Of a stretch of 64,000 nt of DNA, positions 1-8,522 are shown piece by piece; position 1 is the first letter of the stretch, and each line of letters opens with the position of its first letter. This DNA comes from Candidatus Saccharimonadota bacterium. GTDB taxonomy: Bacteria; Patescibacteriota; Saccharimonadia; Saccharimonadales; Saccharimonadaceae. The DNA is taken from positions 1 to 64,000 of the forward strand of contig JAPUEE010000004.1 in NCBI GenBank assembly GCA_027492735.1. The letters run 5' to 3'. Under the pieces are notes generated by a model. It was not told the origin of the DNA. It saw only the letters and a program-made list of their open reading frames with translations, and made no database searches. A program made the translations under genes and the position numbers.

Positions 1-2
1 CT

Positions 3-1331
3 ACAGGTGCTACGGGGCCTACCGGAACCCCTGGTGCAACAGGGGCGACGGGACCTAAAGGTGACGATGGCCAGGATGGTACGAGCGTTACTATTACCGG
101 TTCAGTAGCTAGTGCTGCTAATCTACCAAATAATTTGACGCCGAGTGATGCTGGTAAAGGATATATAACGAATGACGATGGACATCTTCATGTGTGGAGC
201 GGTACGAGCTTTACTGATGTCGGTACCGTTAGGGGCCCTCAGGGTGATAGTGGTGCCACTGGACCACGAGGTGCCACGGGCCCATCTGGAGCAGCTGGTA
301 ATTCAGGTTCGACCGGAGCCACCGGACCTTCTGGGTCCCAAGGCCCAAGTGGAACACCCGGTACGCCAGGTTCGGCAGGCGCAACAGGGGCTACTGGCGC
401 CACGGGTCCTAGCGGACCCAATGGTCAGACCGGTGCGACCGGTTCAACTGGTCCTACGGGAAATCCAGGTAGTCAAGGAGCTACCGGCTCGACCGGCCCT
501 CAGGGTGCTACTGGACCGTCGGGTCCGTCAGGAACACAAGGATTTACTGGAGCCACAGGCACCCCAGGTACTGTTGGCGCAACAGGCGCGACGGGACCGG
601 TAGGAGCTACAGGTCCAGTGCCAGATATCTCTAGTTTTGTGCAAAAATCGGGCGATAGTATGTCGGGCGATTTGCAAATTTATAAACCGTATGCTCTCGC
701 TGAATATATCAACACCAACACTTCACAGTATAGTGGCGCAGGGTTCAAGGCGTACAACGAAGCTGCTACCTTGACGACGGCAGCTGGCGTGCAAATCTAT
801 GCCGGTATCGAAGATGCCGGTTCTACCCAGAGCTATATGTCGTGGGATGTACTCGATAATAATGGCGGCTATGTAAATACCTTGCTTTCGGCTAATTTAA
901 ACACTCATCATGTAGCGATAAGTGGTACGCTGGACGTTAGCAACAATCAGATAGTCAACGTAGCTGCACCAACTGCGAGTAATCATGCTGCGACGAAAGA
1001 ATATGTCGATAATTCAGGCACTGCTTATGGCGTAAATGCACAAACTGGCACCTCGTATACATTGCAGCTTTCCGATGCTGGTCGATTTATCACTCTCACT
1101 AATACTAATCCTATTACATTGACAGTACCGACCGATGCGAGCGTTGCCTTTGCGGTAGGCACTCGTATCTCCTTTGCTCAAATAGGTGCTGGTCAAGTAA
1201 CGGTTGCTGCTTCTGGCGGCGTCTCCATATCTGCCGATCCTGGCTTGAAAATTGCTGCCCAATATGGCGGCGCCGAGCTGGTTAAGTTAGGCGTGGACTG
1301 GTGGCTGCTCGTCGGAAGGCTTTCGGCATGA
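3..1331 (+). CDS. Collagen-like, phage-tail-fibre-like surface protein (5' end outside window)
   Basis: The frame is open back to the window edge, so the true start lies upstream. Two stretches of Gly-X-Y collagen repeats (about nt 6-77 and 231-620, rich in G-A-T-G-P and G-S-T-G-P) are separated by a short globular piece. Next comes a module at about nt 640-1010 with the phage tail-fibre signature: KSGDSMSGDLQI, then NNQIVNVAAPTASNHAATK followed by EYVD. A beta-rich C-terminus ends in WWLLVGRLSA. By family knowledge, Gly-X-Y repeats form rigid trimeric stalks and the MSGDL/ATKEYVD module forms a trimeric fibre. An exported adhesive fibre is my inference. No capsid, terminase or tail-tube gene is visible nearby. 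The stop overlaps the next start (ATGA at 1328). Confidence 0.75.
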   Translation, partial: TGATGPTGTPGATGATGPKGDDGQDGTSVTITGSVASAANLPNNLTPSDAGKGYITNDDGHLHVWSGTSFTDVGTVRGPQGDSGATGPRGATGPSGAAGNSGSTGATGPSGSQGPSGTPGTPGSAGATGATGATGPSGPNGQTGATGSTGPTGNPGSQGATGSTGPQGATGPSGPSGTQGFTGATGTPGTVGATGATGPVGATGPVPDISSFVQKSGDSMSGDLQIYKPYALAEYINTNTSQYSGAGFKAYNEAATLTTAAGVQIYAGIEDAGSTQSYMSWDVLDNNGGYVNTLLSANLNTHHVAISGTLDVSNNQIVNVAAPTASNHAATKEYVDNSGTAYGVNAQTGTSYTLQLSDAGRFITLTNTNPITLTVPTDASVAFAVGTRISFAQIGAGQVTVAASGGVSISADPGLKIAAQYGGAELVKLGVDWWLLVGRLSA

Positions 1332-2689
1332 GTTTTGGTATAACCGCTTCATCGTACGTTGATGGACCACCGCCGTTAGGCGACTCTGTCTATGCGAATG
1401 CAGTACTGGACGAATCACCACTGGTATACCTGCCATTCAATGAAACTTCGGGAACTGTAGCAGTGGACGCCTCAGGTAATGGGCATGATGGATACTATTA
1501 TGATTCGGCGATCCTCGGTAATTATGCCGTAACATCCGGTAGTACAGGCCGATCAGTACGAGTAGACTATGGCGATCCTGGCGGTGTTGTCATACCACAT
1601 GATACATGGATGGATACAGCTGAGTTAACGATTCTCATGCCTTTTTACGATAACTATAACAGTGGTATTCGTATCCTAGCTGCTCGCTATCCGAGCGATG
1701 ATACACTGAGTCTGGACTCCTGGTTTATCGATGTTGGCGCAGGTGGTACATTATGGTTTTGGTATCGTACGAGTGCTGGTGCCAATGTTGGTATTGATAG
1801 CGGCGTTACGCCTTCTTCTTACCAGCGTTTTTTTGTTGCCGCATATGTCAATGCATCTGAGGCGGGCATTAGGGTGTATGGAGACAATGGTGCACTGCTC
1901 GGTTCTGGCACTGGCGCAGGCGGTGCCATTAATGTGACGAGTGCCGATCTGACATTATTTAGTGCACAGGCAGGCTACCCATTCGGAGGATATATCGATG
2001 ATTTCGCCCTATTTAATAGGTCGCTCAGCACTGCAAAGATAGATTCCCTGGCTGCGTTAGCGCTCGCTCCGTATCAAACATGGATAGCAAAGACCGCGGG
2101 TTCAGCAGCCCGGAATGGCACTAATAGCCATACGATTACTTTTTCGCCGGCATCGAGCAACTCGCTACTTGTAGCTGTAATCGGTGGTCCAGTTACTCAT
2201 ACGATGGTGACATCAGGCTGGACCAAACAGCTCAGCGTAATTCAGGATACCGAATTAGCGGTGTTTACGAAAACAGCTAGTTCGGGCGAGTCGAGTCTGC
2301 AAGTGACACACAATGGCTCTAATTACCCGATAGAGTATGCAATATATGAATTTGCGGCAGGTTCGATTTATCATTCTGGTACCTCCAAAGTATATGATGG
2401 CAATCCTTCATTTCCAACGCTTACTGGGCTACCTGGTACAAAAATATCTCTATTTATGGGACAGTGCAGTAATTTCGGTTATCCCATCAATACTAACTGG
2501 CAATTTTTCTGGAAGACAGAAGTTAATAGTTATACACCAACCGGCGTGACTGATGGAACAGCGTTCAATATTGGGTATTTTGCCCACACTGATTTCCCCG
2601 ATGCAACTGCTGATATCAATTATCCTGGAGGACAATATGATTCAATTCCGTTCAACACCGCAGTATTCTTTGCTATTCAGCACACCTAG
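1328..2689 (+). CDS. LamG/concanavalin-like surface protein
   Basis: 453 residues. I chose the ATG at 1328 over an in-frame GTG at 1301 because it makes an ATGA overlap with the preceding stop and has GGAAGG 8 nt upstream. Residues about 25-250 resemble a LamG/concanavalin-type carbohydrate-binding domain: it opens with SPLVYLPFNETSG and DASGNGHDG and closes with GGYIDDFALFNRSLS, the usual end of LamG_3 domains. Residues about 255-453 form a second beta-rich domain of unknown family. No signal peptide or membrane segment is visible. It is translationally coupled to the collagen/tail-fibre gene, so it may be a tip or accessory subunit of the same structure. That role is inferred. Confidence 0.72.
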   Translation: MSFGITASSYVDGPPPLGDSVYANAVLDESPLVYLPFNETSGTVAVDASGNGHDGYYYDSAILGNYAVTSGSTGRSVRVDYGDPGGVVIPHDTWMDTAELTILMPFYDNYNSGIRILAARYPSDDTLSLDSWFIDVGAGGTLWFWYRTSAGANVGIDSGVTPSSYQRFFVAAYVNASEAGIRVYGDNGALLGSGTGAGGAINVTSADLTLFSAQAGYPFGGYIDDFALFNRSLSTAKIDSLAALALAPYQTWIAKTAGSAARNGTNSHTITFSPASSNSLLVAVIGGPVTHTMVTSGWTKQLSVIQDTELAVFTKTASSGESSLQVTHNGSNYPIEYAIYEFAAGSIYHSGTSKVYDGNPSFPTLTGLPGTKISLFMGQCSNFGYPINTNWQFFWKTEVNSYTPTGVTDGTAFNIGYFAHTDFPDATADINYPGGQYDSIPFNTAVFFAIQHT

Positions 2690-2699
2690 GCTATCTGCC

Positions 2700-2728
2700 T
2701 TGACGGCGGGGGGGGGGCATGGTATGCT
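2700..2728 (+). promoter_or_regulatory. Promoter with a 10-G tract in its spacer (probable phase-variable switch)
   Basis: TTGACG (2700-2705) is the -35 and TATGCT (2723-2728) the -10, separated by exactly 17 nt. Ten of those spacer bases are an uninterrupted G run (2708-2717). Transcription would start near 2735, ahead of the collagen-like gene at 2780. A change of one or two G would move the spacer off 17 nt, as is known for Neisseria porA promoters. The layout is read directly from the sequence; phase variation is inferred. Confidence 0.7.
2708..2717. repeat. Homopolymeric G(10) tract
   Basis: Ten consecutive G on the + strand, lying between a -35 and a -10 hexamer. It is the longest G run I noticed in the window. 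Tracts of this length are prone to slipped-strand mispairing and also to sequencing error. Confidence 0.95.
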
Positions 2729-2779
2729 AATGATACATAAGCATTATGTTAGATGTATAGTAAGGAGTAAAGCTAAGCC

Positions 2780-3865
2780 ATGACCCGTCTCCCAACACCA
2801 GGTTCCGATGAGGGCCAATGGGGCCAAATTCTTAATGATTACCTCAGCAAATCTCATAAATCGGATGGTTCGTTAAAAGACAGCGTAGTCGCAACTGCTA
2901 ATTTATCACAGGAAGTCCGAGACAAAATAAATATAATTACTGGCCAGCAAGGTGCTACAGGCCCCGAGGGCCCCCAAGGCAGCACTGGTCCTGCTGGAGC
3001 TACCGGTCCTGTCGGCCCTACTGGTCCAGCTGCAGAAATAGATAGTAATGAACTGGCTAGTCTGTATACTCGATTCGTCATAGTTGAGACTGGGGATGAA
3101 CCTCGTCCTGGTCCTGCTGGCGGTGTGGTGTTATGGCTCGATATGCGTGACGTTAGTAGCGATCCCGATAATATGACGTCAACTGACATTCGTTTCACCG
3201 CTAGCACGACAGAATCACCAGAGGAGCCCGAAGAGCCAGACGATGAAGAGACGTACATCTTTAACTATACTGGTCGTACTACGCTCATGGCGGATGGCTG
3301 GCATTTCAATGCCATTGATCCGGTAGATCAGACCCAGCGCAACACTGAAAACCCCTCTTACTTGCGGTATACTTTGAGCGGTCTCGAGATAGATGCTCGA
3401 CAGTGGACAATATATGGGCCTTCTACTAATGCGGCAGAAAATATGCTGTTTCATGATTTGCCAATAGGTTGGACGGCAGTTGAGCTAGTACTCAACTTTG
3501 TCCCATTGGGCGATCACGATACCTCGGGTATACTAATTTACCAGGATGATAATAATTACGTACAATTTAGCAAGAGCATTACGGCTGGTACTAACCAGAT
3601 TGCCTATTTGTATCAAGAAAATAATGGTATCGTGACGAACGAGCAGTATCCATCGTATTCACCGACCGATATTGTACTAAGGCTTGAAAAGTCGGGCGAT
3701 ACCTACACAGCCAAAGTATCTAGCGACAATGGTAGCACCTGGACAACGGTTGGCACGGTAACGCAAGCACTGACAGATCCGAGATTCGGTATTTATACGG
3801 GTGCCTCGGAAACGCCTGCGCCGTATGCTGTATCTACTATTAAGCGCGTGACGTTTGAGGTCTAG
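2780..3865 (+). CDS. Collagen-like stalk protein with C-terminal jelly-roll domain
   Basis: 361 residues, three parts. Residues 1-50 carry LPTPGSDEGQWGQILNDYL and a SDGSLK motif, an N-terminal signature I associate with tail-fibre-like and CPR surface proteins. Residues 58-84 are a short Gly-X-Y stretch. Residues about 150-361 form a beta-sandwich resembling DUF1349/concanavalin-like folds, with SGILIYQDDNNYVQFSKS and LEKSGDTYTAKVSSDNGSTW. The Shine-Dalgarno AAGGAG (2762-2767) lies 12 nt from the ATG, rather far. The gene sits behind the poly-G promoter and 2 nt before the CotH-like gene, so both are probably expressed together and switched together. An adhesin or stalk role is inferred. Confidence 0.7.
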   Translation: MTRLPTPGSDEGQWGQILNDYLSKSHKSDGSLKDSVVATANLSQEVRDKINIITGQQGATGPEGPQGSTGPAGATGPVGPTGPAAEIDSNELASLYTRFVIVETGDEPRPGPAGGVVLWLDMRDVSSDPDNMTSTDIRFTASTTESPEEPEEPDDEETYIFNYTGRTTLMADGWHFNAIDPVDQTQRNTENPSYLRYTLSGLEIDARQWTIYGPSTNAAENMLFHDLPIGWTAVELVLNFVPLGDHDTSGILIYQDDNNYVQFSKSITAGTNQIAYLYQENNGIVTNEQYPSYSPTDIVLRLEKSGDTYTAKVSSDNGSTWTTVGTVTQALTDPRFGIYTGASETPAPYAVSTIKRVTFEV

Positions 3866-3867
3866 CA

Positions 3868-5139
3868 ATGGCCTATCGCCCCATTGCCGACGTAACATCG
3901 CCCGTACCTATCGGCGATATCACCAAAGAAACGTATGTAGACGATTGTACTATTACTATTACCGACCAGGACGGCGCAGGTGGGGTAATCTATAGCCACA
4001 CTCCGCGCTTGCGTGGCCGCGGCAATAGCACCTGGGGGCAGCCGCAAAAGCCATTCAAAGTTCGATCACTTAATCGTAATCAGACGCCATTTGACTATGC
4101 TGCTAGTCGCGACTGGGCGCTCATGGCTGACTATATAGATGAGTCAAAGATGCGCACTAGTATCGCCTACGAGGTATACCGCCGTGCGACTGGTCGATGG
4201 GCACCATATTCGCACCATATCGACGTGACATGGAATGGCGATTATCAGGGGTTATATCGCTATAGTGAAACGTGTGATGTCCAAGTAGGACGCGTCGAGG
4301 TGCGCGAAATGAAGAATGGCGATACTGCTGGAAATGAGCTAACTGGGCCATATGTGCTAGAGGTCGACTCTAACTACGACGACCCAGGATTTAGGACAGA
4401 GCAGTGGACGGCAGTAATGTACGATGTGCCAGAGGTACTAGGTGTGTCGACGCAAGAAAATTATATACAGGGCTGGATAAATGAGTTCGAAACGGCGCTG
4501 GTGAGTGGTAATGAAGCGGGGATACTAGCGCGGATTGATATCGACGCTTGGGCGGATTGGTATTTGTTGCAAGAATCCATGAAGAACTTTGATTCGCGCT
4601 GGGAACGGTCGTGCAAGTTTATCAAAGACCAAAATGCACCAAATGGTAGCGGCAAGTTGCTGCTGTGGCCGCCATGGGACTTTGACCTCAGTCTAGGGTT
4701 AGGTTGGCAAACGACTCAAACGCCGACCGGCTGGTGGACGCGTTCTATTCAGCGCACCGAAGAATCGGTGGCGGGACATAACTGGATTAACTGGCTGTGG
4801 TACGTGTGGCACTACTCGCCCGTCTTTCGTAACCGTGTGCGTCAGCGATGGGATGCAGTATTTCGACCCGTACTACAAAACATCGGTGAGTTTATTGATG
4901 AGTTGGACGAGGAAATAGCGCCAGCTCGTGTGCGTGATCGTGCTCGTTGGCACGGAGGATCACCACTGCCTACTTTGCATAGTGCCGCTACTATCAAGGA
5001 TTGGCTGGCGACTCGAGTGACGTGGTTGGATACTAATTTCCCTGCTCTAGAATCTACTATTCAGGCGAAAAGGCTGAATGGAAGTCTCAAAACGTATCAA
5101 AAGAGCGGTGTATCGTTGATTCTAACGACTAGAAAATAG
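3868..5139 (+). CDS. CotH-family protein kinase
   Basis: 423 residues. The CotH signature is clear: RGRGNSTW (residues 49-56), KPFKVR (61-66), RDWALMADYID with a following Ser and Arg (about 81-95), GPYVLEVD in mid-protein, and WDFD (270-273), matching the family's metal/ATP-binding Asp region. CotH proteins are atypical kinases first studied in Bacillus spore coats, where they phosphorylate coat proteins. No signal peptide or membrane helix is seen. The gene follows the collagen-like gene by 2 nt, which suggests that neighbouring surface proteins are its substrates (inference). The Leu-rich C-terminal region is typical in length. Confidence 0.85.
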   Translation: MAYRPIADVTSPVPIGDITKETYVDDCTITITDQDGAGGVIYSHTPRLRGRGNSTWGQPQKPFKVRSLNRNQTPFDYAASRDWALMADYIDESKMRTSIAYEVYRRATGRWAPYSHHIDVTWNGDYQGLYRYSETCDVQVGRVEVREMKNGDTAGNELTGPYVLEVDSNYDDPGFRTEQWTAVMYDVPEVLGVSTQENYIQGWINEFETALVSGNEAGILARIDIDAWADWYLLQESMKNFDSRWERSCKFIKDQNAPNGSGKLLLWPPWDFDLSLGLGWQTTQTPTGWWTRSIQRTEESVAGHNWINWLWYVWHYSPVFRNRVRQRWDAVFRPVLQNIGEFIDELDEEIAPARVRDRARWHGGSPLPTLHSAATIKDWLATRVTWLDTNFPALESTIQAKRLNGSLKTYQKSGVSLILTTRK

Positions 5140-5174
5140 TTGTCGAGCTGGTCCTGAATGCCAAACAACTCGAA

Positions 5175-5212
5175 TTGGCACTCTTGACGTTACAGTGCTA
5201 ATCGTCTAAAAT
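5175..5212 (+). promoter_or_regulatory. CIRCE operator and promoter of hrcA
   Basis: An imperfect CIRCE: TTGGCACTC (5175-5183), nine bases, CAGTGCTAA (5193-5201). The nine-base spacer begins with TTGACG (5184-5189), which serves as the -35. TAAAAT (5207-5212) is the -10 after 17 nt. The -10 ends 6 nt before the hrcA ATG, so the mRNA is probably leaderless. HrcA bound to CIRCE would cover the -35 directly, giving autoregulation. Confidence 0.85.
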
Positions 5213-5218
5213 AGAACT

Positions 5219-5923
5219 ATGATGACTGAGCGTCAAGCCAAACTCCTCGCGGCAATTATCGAACAATACGCTGAGCTAGCTGCTCCTGTTGGGTCAGTGC
5301 TGCTCGCTAAATTATTTGGTGTTAGTTCGGCCACTATTCGTTCAGAGATGGCAAAATTAGAGGAGATGGGGTACATCACGCAACCTCATACTAGTGCTGG
5401 TCGAATTCCTACTGATAAAGGCTATCGCCTATATGTTAATAGTATCGTTGAGGGTAGTGAAGTACCGATGTACGAAGATCGTCATACCAAGGCTATCGAG
5501 TCAAGAGTCGAGGGACACGAGCGAACTGATCATGCTATACGCACAGCGGTTGATTCTCTCGTAGAGTTAACGCACAACTTGGGTCTAGCGACAATCGGTG
5601 ATCAATTATATCTATCCGGTATCGGTAATCTATTCGCTCAACCTGAGTTTCATGATGGTGAACATGTCCGTGATGTGGCGCGATTACTCGATAATCTAGA
5701 GCCATGGCTTCGTGAAGCGGCTCCGAATGAAACACTCAATGTGTTTATTGGTAGCGAGAATCCAATTGGCCGCGATAGCGGTGTCAGCCTGATTATCAGT
5801 CGTTTCCGTAGCCCTTATTCTGATCATAGTTATATCGGCGTGCTCGGTCCGACTAGGCAGAGTTACGCCCGTGTTATGTCATTAGTATCGCAAACCGGTA
5901 AAATGTTAGAAAGGATCCTCTAA
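5219..5923 (+). CDS. hrcA: Heat-inducible transcription repressor HrcA (short form)
   Basis: 234 residues; HrcA proteins are usually about 340. The N-terminal winged helix (about residues 1-75) is intact, with RQAKLLAAIIEQY, ATIRSEMAKLEEMGYI and the conserved PHTSAGRIPTDKGYR. The C-terminal GAF-like/dimerisation part is present but shortened, ending in a conserved-looking IGVLGPTRQSYARVMSLV. HrcA represses chaperone operons by binding CIRCE and needs GroEL for activity in well-studied species. Its own promoter and those of dnaK and dnaJ here carry CIRCE. There is no Shine-Dalgarno, and the -10 lies 6 nt upstream of ATG. grpE follows after 2 nt. Confidence 0.93.
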   Translation: MMTERQAKLLAAIIEQYAELAAPVGSVLLAKLFGVSSATIRSEMAKLEEMGYITQPHTSAGRIPTDKGYRLYVNSIVEGSEVPMYEDRHTKAIESRVEGHERTDHAIRTAVDSLVELTHNLGLATIGDQLYLSGIGNLFAQPEFHDGEHVRDVARLLDNLEPWLREAAPNETLNVFIGSENPIGRDSGVSLIISRFRSPYSDHSYIGVLGPTRQSYARVMSLVSQTGKMLERIL

Positions 5924-5925
5924 AC

Positions 5926-6381
5926 ATGCCAAAAGCTCAAAAAGACAATGAGAAAATAGCCGAACTAACTACCGACATCCAGCGGGTACGAGCTGATTTC
6001 GAGAATTACCGCAAGCGAGTTGAATCGGAAAAGCAATCAGCTCGCGATTATGGGCAAAAGGAAATGATCATTAAATTATTGCCGGTGATCGATAATATCG
6101 AGCGTGCGGTTGGTCATGTTCCGGCTGAATTATCAGATAATACTTGGGCTCAGGGTATTGTCACGCTCCAAAAGAACCTGGAAAAGACACTTGTATCAAT
6201 CGGCATCACGAAAATTGAGGCTCAATCTGGCGCTCTATTTAATCCAGATCTGCATCATGCCGTTCAATTCGACGAAGATTCGGATGGTGATCAGGAAGTC
6301 GTAGCCGAGGAACTGCAGCCTGGTTATATGCTCGGCGGTCAGGTTCTCCGCGAAGCTATGGTCAAAGTTACTCGCAAATAA
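5926..6381 (+). CDS. grpE: Nucleotide exchange factor GrpE
   Basis: 151 residues. It starts with a coiled-coil region holding RADFENYRKRVE (about residues 23-34) and ends with the GrpE beta-domain pattern HHAVQFDEDSDGDQ, LQPGYMLGGQVLREAMVKV. GrpE dimers release ADP from DnaK. The acidic disordered N-terminus of typical GrpE is nearly absent. The gene follows hrcA by 2 nt, with GAAAGGA inside the hrcA end serving as ribosome binding site. hrcA-grpE therefore form one CIRCE-controlled unit, and dnaK has its own promoter. Confidence 0.95.
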   Translation: MPKAQKDNEKIAELTTDIQRVRADFENYRKRVESEKQSARDYGQKEMIIKLLPVIDNIERAVGHVPAELSDNTWAQGIVTLQKNLEKTLVSIGITKIEAQSGALFNPDLHHAVQFDEDSDGDQEVVAEELQPGYMLGGQVLREAMVKVTRK

Positions 6382-6406
6382 ATCCTTATTGTTTAAAATA
6401 CAACGA

Positions 6407-6445
6407 TTAGCACTCTTGACATGTGAGTGCCAATCGCGCTACAAT
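6407..6445 (+). promoter_or_regulatory. CIRCE operator and promoter of dnaK
   Basis: TTAGCACTC (6407-6415), nine bases, GAGTGCCAA (6425-6433): one mismatch from a perfect CIRCE. The spacer starts with a consensus -35 TTGACA (6416-6421). TACAAT (6440-6445) is the -10 after 18 nt. Unlike hrcA and dnaJ, this transcript has a leader of about 55 nt with a strong Shine-Dalgarno, in line with a need for high output. Confidence 0.92.
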
Positions 6446-6508
6446 AGATACATCAACAATCATGCAGAGTGATTGTTTGGATGGGCAATCGATAACGAAA
6501 GGAGAATT

Positions 6509-8395
6509 ATGGGAACAATTATCGGAATTGACCTCGGTACAACGAACAGTGCGATGGCGTATCTGCTCGCTGGGAAGCCAGAGGTTATTACGAACAAAGA
6601 AGGTAACCGTACCACCCCGAGCGTGGTTGGTATTAAAAAAGGCGAGCGCTTGGTTGGGCAGGTTGCCCAGCGCCAGCGTGTCGTTAATGCCGAAAACACG
6701 ATTTATGGTATTAAACGTCTCATTGGTCGCAAGTTCAAGGACAAAGAAGTCCAGGACGACATCAAAATCATGCCGTACAAAATTGTCGACAAAGATGGCA
6801 ATGCTGCCGTCGAGCTAGATGGTAAAGTCTATACACCAGAAGAAGTCAGCGCGATGATTCTCGGTAAACTCAAAGCTGACGCCGAGGCCTTTCTCGGTCA
6901 ACCAGTTACTGAGGCGGTTATTACTGTGCCGGCTTACTTTGACGACAGTCAGCGCCAAGCTACCAAAGATGCCGGTAAAATCGCTGGTCTCGAGGTTAAG
7001 CGCATCATTAACGAGCCAACGGCTGCAGCTCTGGCCTATGGTCTGGAAAAGAACAAAGAGGAAAAAATCGCGGTCTTCGACCTTGGTGGCGGTACGTTTG
7101 ATGTATCTATTCTCGAACTAGGCGATGGTGTATTTGAGGTAAAATCAACCAACGGCGATACTCACCTCGGTGGTGAGGACTTTGATAATCGCATCGTGAA
7201 TTACTTCCTCGACACGTTCAAGGGCGAAACGGGCATTGACCTGAAAAGCGACAAAGCAGCGATGCAGCGCCTCAAAGACGAGGCTGAAAAAGCCAAAAAA
7301 GAACTCAGTTCAACGAACGAATACGAGGTCAACTTGCCGTTTATCACCGCCGATAGCGACGGTCCAAAGCACTTCGAGCACAAGCTCACTAGGGCTAAAC
7401 TCGAAGAGTTGGTCGGTGATCTGCTCAATCGATTAGCTGATCCGTGTGAAAAAGCTCTCAAAGATGCCAAATTAAAAGCCAGCGACATCAACGAAGTAGT
7501 GTTGGTCGGTGGTATGACGCGCATGCCTGCGGTTATCGAAAAAGTGAAAAGCATTTTCGGCAAAGACCCAATGGCTGGCGTGAATCCTGACGAAGTTGTC
7601 GCAGTCGGCGCAGCAATTCAGGGCGGCGTGCTCGCGGGTGACGTCAAAGATGTGCTGCTTCTCGATGTGACACCACTCTCCCTCGGTATCGAGACCATGG
7701 GCGGCGTGAGCACGAAATTGATCGAACGCAACACCACGATCCCAACCAGTAAATCTGAAACGTTCTCGACCGCTGCTGATAATCAGCCACAGGTTGAAAT
7801 CCATGTTCTCCAGGGTGAGCGAGAATTTGCGAATGATAACAAATCGCTCGGCAAATTCATCTTGGACGGCATTGCTCCGGCACCGCGCGGCGTGCCACAG
7901 GTCGAGGTGACCTTTAACCTAGACGCGAATGGCATTTTGAATGTCACCGCCAAAGACAAAGGTACCGGCAAAGAGCAGTCAATCACTATTCAAAACAGTG
8001 GTAACCTCAGCAAAGAGGATATCGCCAAGGCTCAGGCTGAGGCTGAAGCTCACGCTGATGACGACAAGAAGAAGCGTGAATTAATCGATGCGCGTAATCA
8101 GCTCGAACAGCTCATTTACACCTCGAAAAAGATGCCAGACGAGTTCAAGGATAAAATCTCCGACGAGGACAAAAAAGCCATCGAAGGTGCCGTCAAAGAG
8201 GCCGAGGAAAAATTGAACTCCGAGGACAAAGACGAGCTCGAAGAAGCTACCAAGACACTGAGCGAGCGTGTCCAGTCAATTGGCGCCAAGCTCTACCAGC
8301 AGGCTGATGAGTCAAAGGACGATAGCAAATCTGACGACAAAGGATCAGACAAAGACGAAGCCGTCGAAGGCGAAGTCGTTGACGACAAAAAATAA
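6509..8395 (+). CDS. dnaK: Chaperone DnaK (Hsp70)
   Basis: 628 residues, normal length. I chose the ATG at 6509 because GAAAGGAG (6497-6504) lies 4 nt upstream and the protein then starts [14 protein letters not shown], the conserved phosphate-1 motif. The ATPase domain contains [31 protein letters not shown] and [10 protein letters not shown]. The substrate-binding part includes [17 protein letters not shown]. The C-terminal lid ends in an acidic tail with GEVVDDKK. It folds client proteins with DnaJ and GrpE. Heat control is through the upstream CIRCE. A hairpin terminator follows at 8426. Confidence 0.98.
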   Translation: MGTIIGIDLGTTNSAMAYLLAGKPEVITNKEGNRTTPSVVGIKKGERLVGQVAQRQRVVNAENTIYGIKRLIGRKFKDKEVQDDIKIMPYKIVDKDGNAAVELDGKVYTPEEVSAMILGKLKADAEAFLGQPVTEAVITVPAYFDDSQRQATKDAGKIAGLEVKRIINEPTAAALAYGLEKNKEEKIAVFDLGGGTFDVSILELGDGVFEVKSTNGDTHLGGEDFDNRIVNYFLDTFKGETGIDLKSDKAAMQRLKDEAEKAKKELSSTNEYEVNLPFITADSDGPKHFEHKLTRAKLEELVGDLLNRLADPCEKALKDAKLKASDINEVVLVGGMTRMPAVIEKVKSIFGKDPMAGVNPDEVVAVGAAIQGGVLAGDVKDVLLLDVTPLSLGIETMGGVSTKLIERNTTIPTSKSETFSTAADNQPQVEIHVLQGEREFANDNKSLGKFILDGIAPAPRGVPQVEVTFNLDANGILNVTAKDKGTGKEQSITIQNSGNLSKEDIAKAQAEAEAHADDDKKKRELIDARNQLEQLIYTSKKMPDEFKDKISDEDKKAIEGAVKEAEEKLNSEDKDELEEATKTLSERVQSIGAKLYQQADESKDDSKSDDKGSDKDEAVEGEVVDDKK

Positions 8396-8425
8396 CAAAG
8401 ACGTCAGCAATCTGATCACGCAAAG

Positions 8426-8453
8426 CTCCCGTTTTTCACTAGCGGGAGTTTTT
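8426..8453 (+). terminator. Rho-independent terminator after dnaK
   Basis: CTCCCG (8426-8431) pairs with CGGGAG (8443-8448) around an 11-nt loop, followed by TTTTTGTT. It lies 31 nt after the dnaK stop and separates dnaK from the next transcription unit. Confidence 0.85.
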
Positions 8454-8522
8454 GTTCGGTCTTGTTATCGCGCTCATTATGCTATAATGGTTATACAAAC
8501 TTAATCTCGAGAGGAGGGGGTT

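Noticed and set aside
239-421. Antisense open frames across the collagen repeats, including a Pro-rich one
   Set aside because: They mirror the Gly-X-Y code on the other strand (GGN read as NCC proline), with no ribosome binding site or promoter.
231-620. Short-period repeats that could suggest a CRISPR array or minisatellite
   Set aside because: The period is a 9-nt Gly-X-Y coding pattern in one open frame with variable codons. There are no direct repeats of CRISPR length and no cas genes.
1301-1327. GTG at 1301 as start of the LamG-like protein
   Set aside because: The ATG at 1328 has better ribosome-site spacing and makes the typical ATGA overlap with the preceding stop.
1-5139. Prophage
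   Set aside because: Tail-fibre-like modules are present, but no capsid, portal, terminase, integrase or lysis gene is visible, and the CotH kinase and housekeeping hrcA follow directly.
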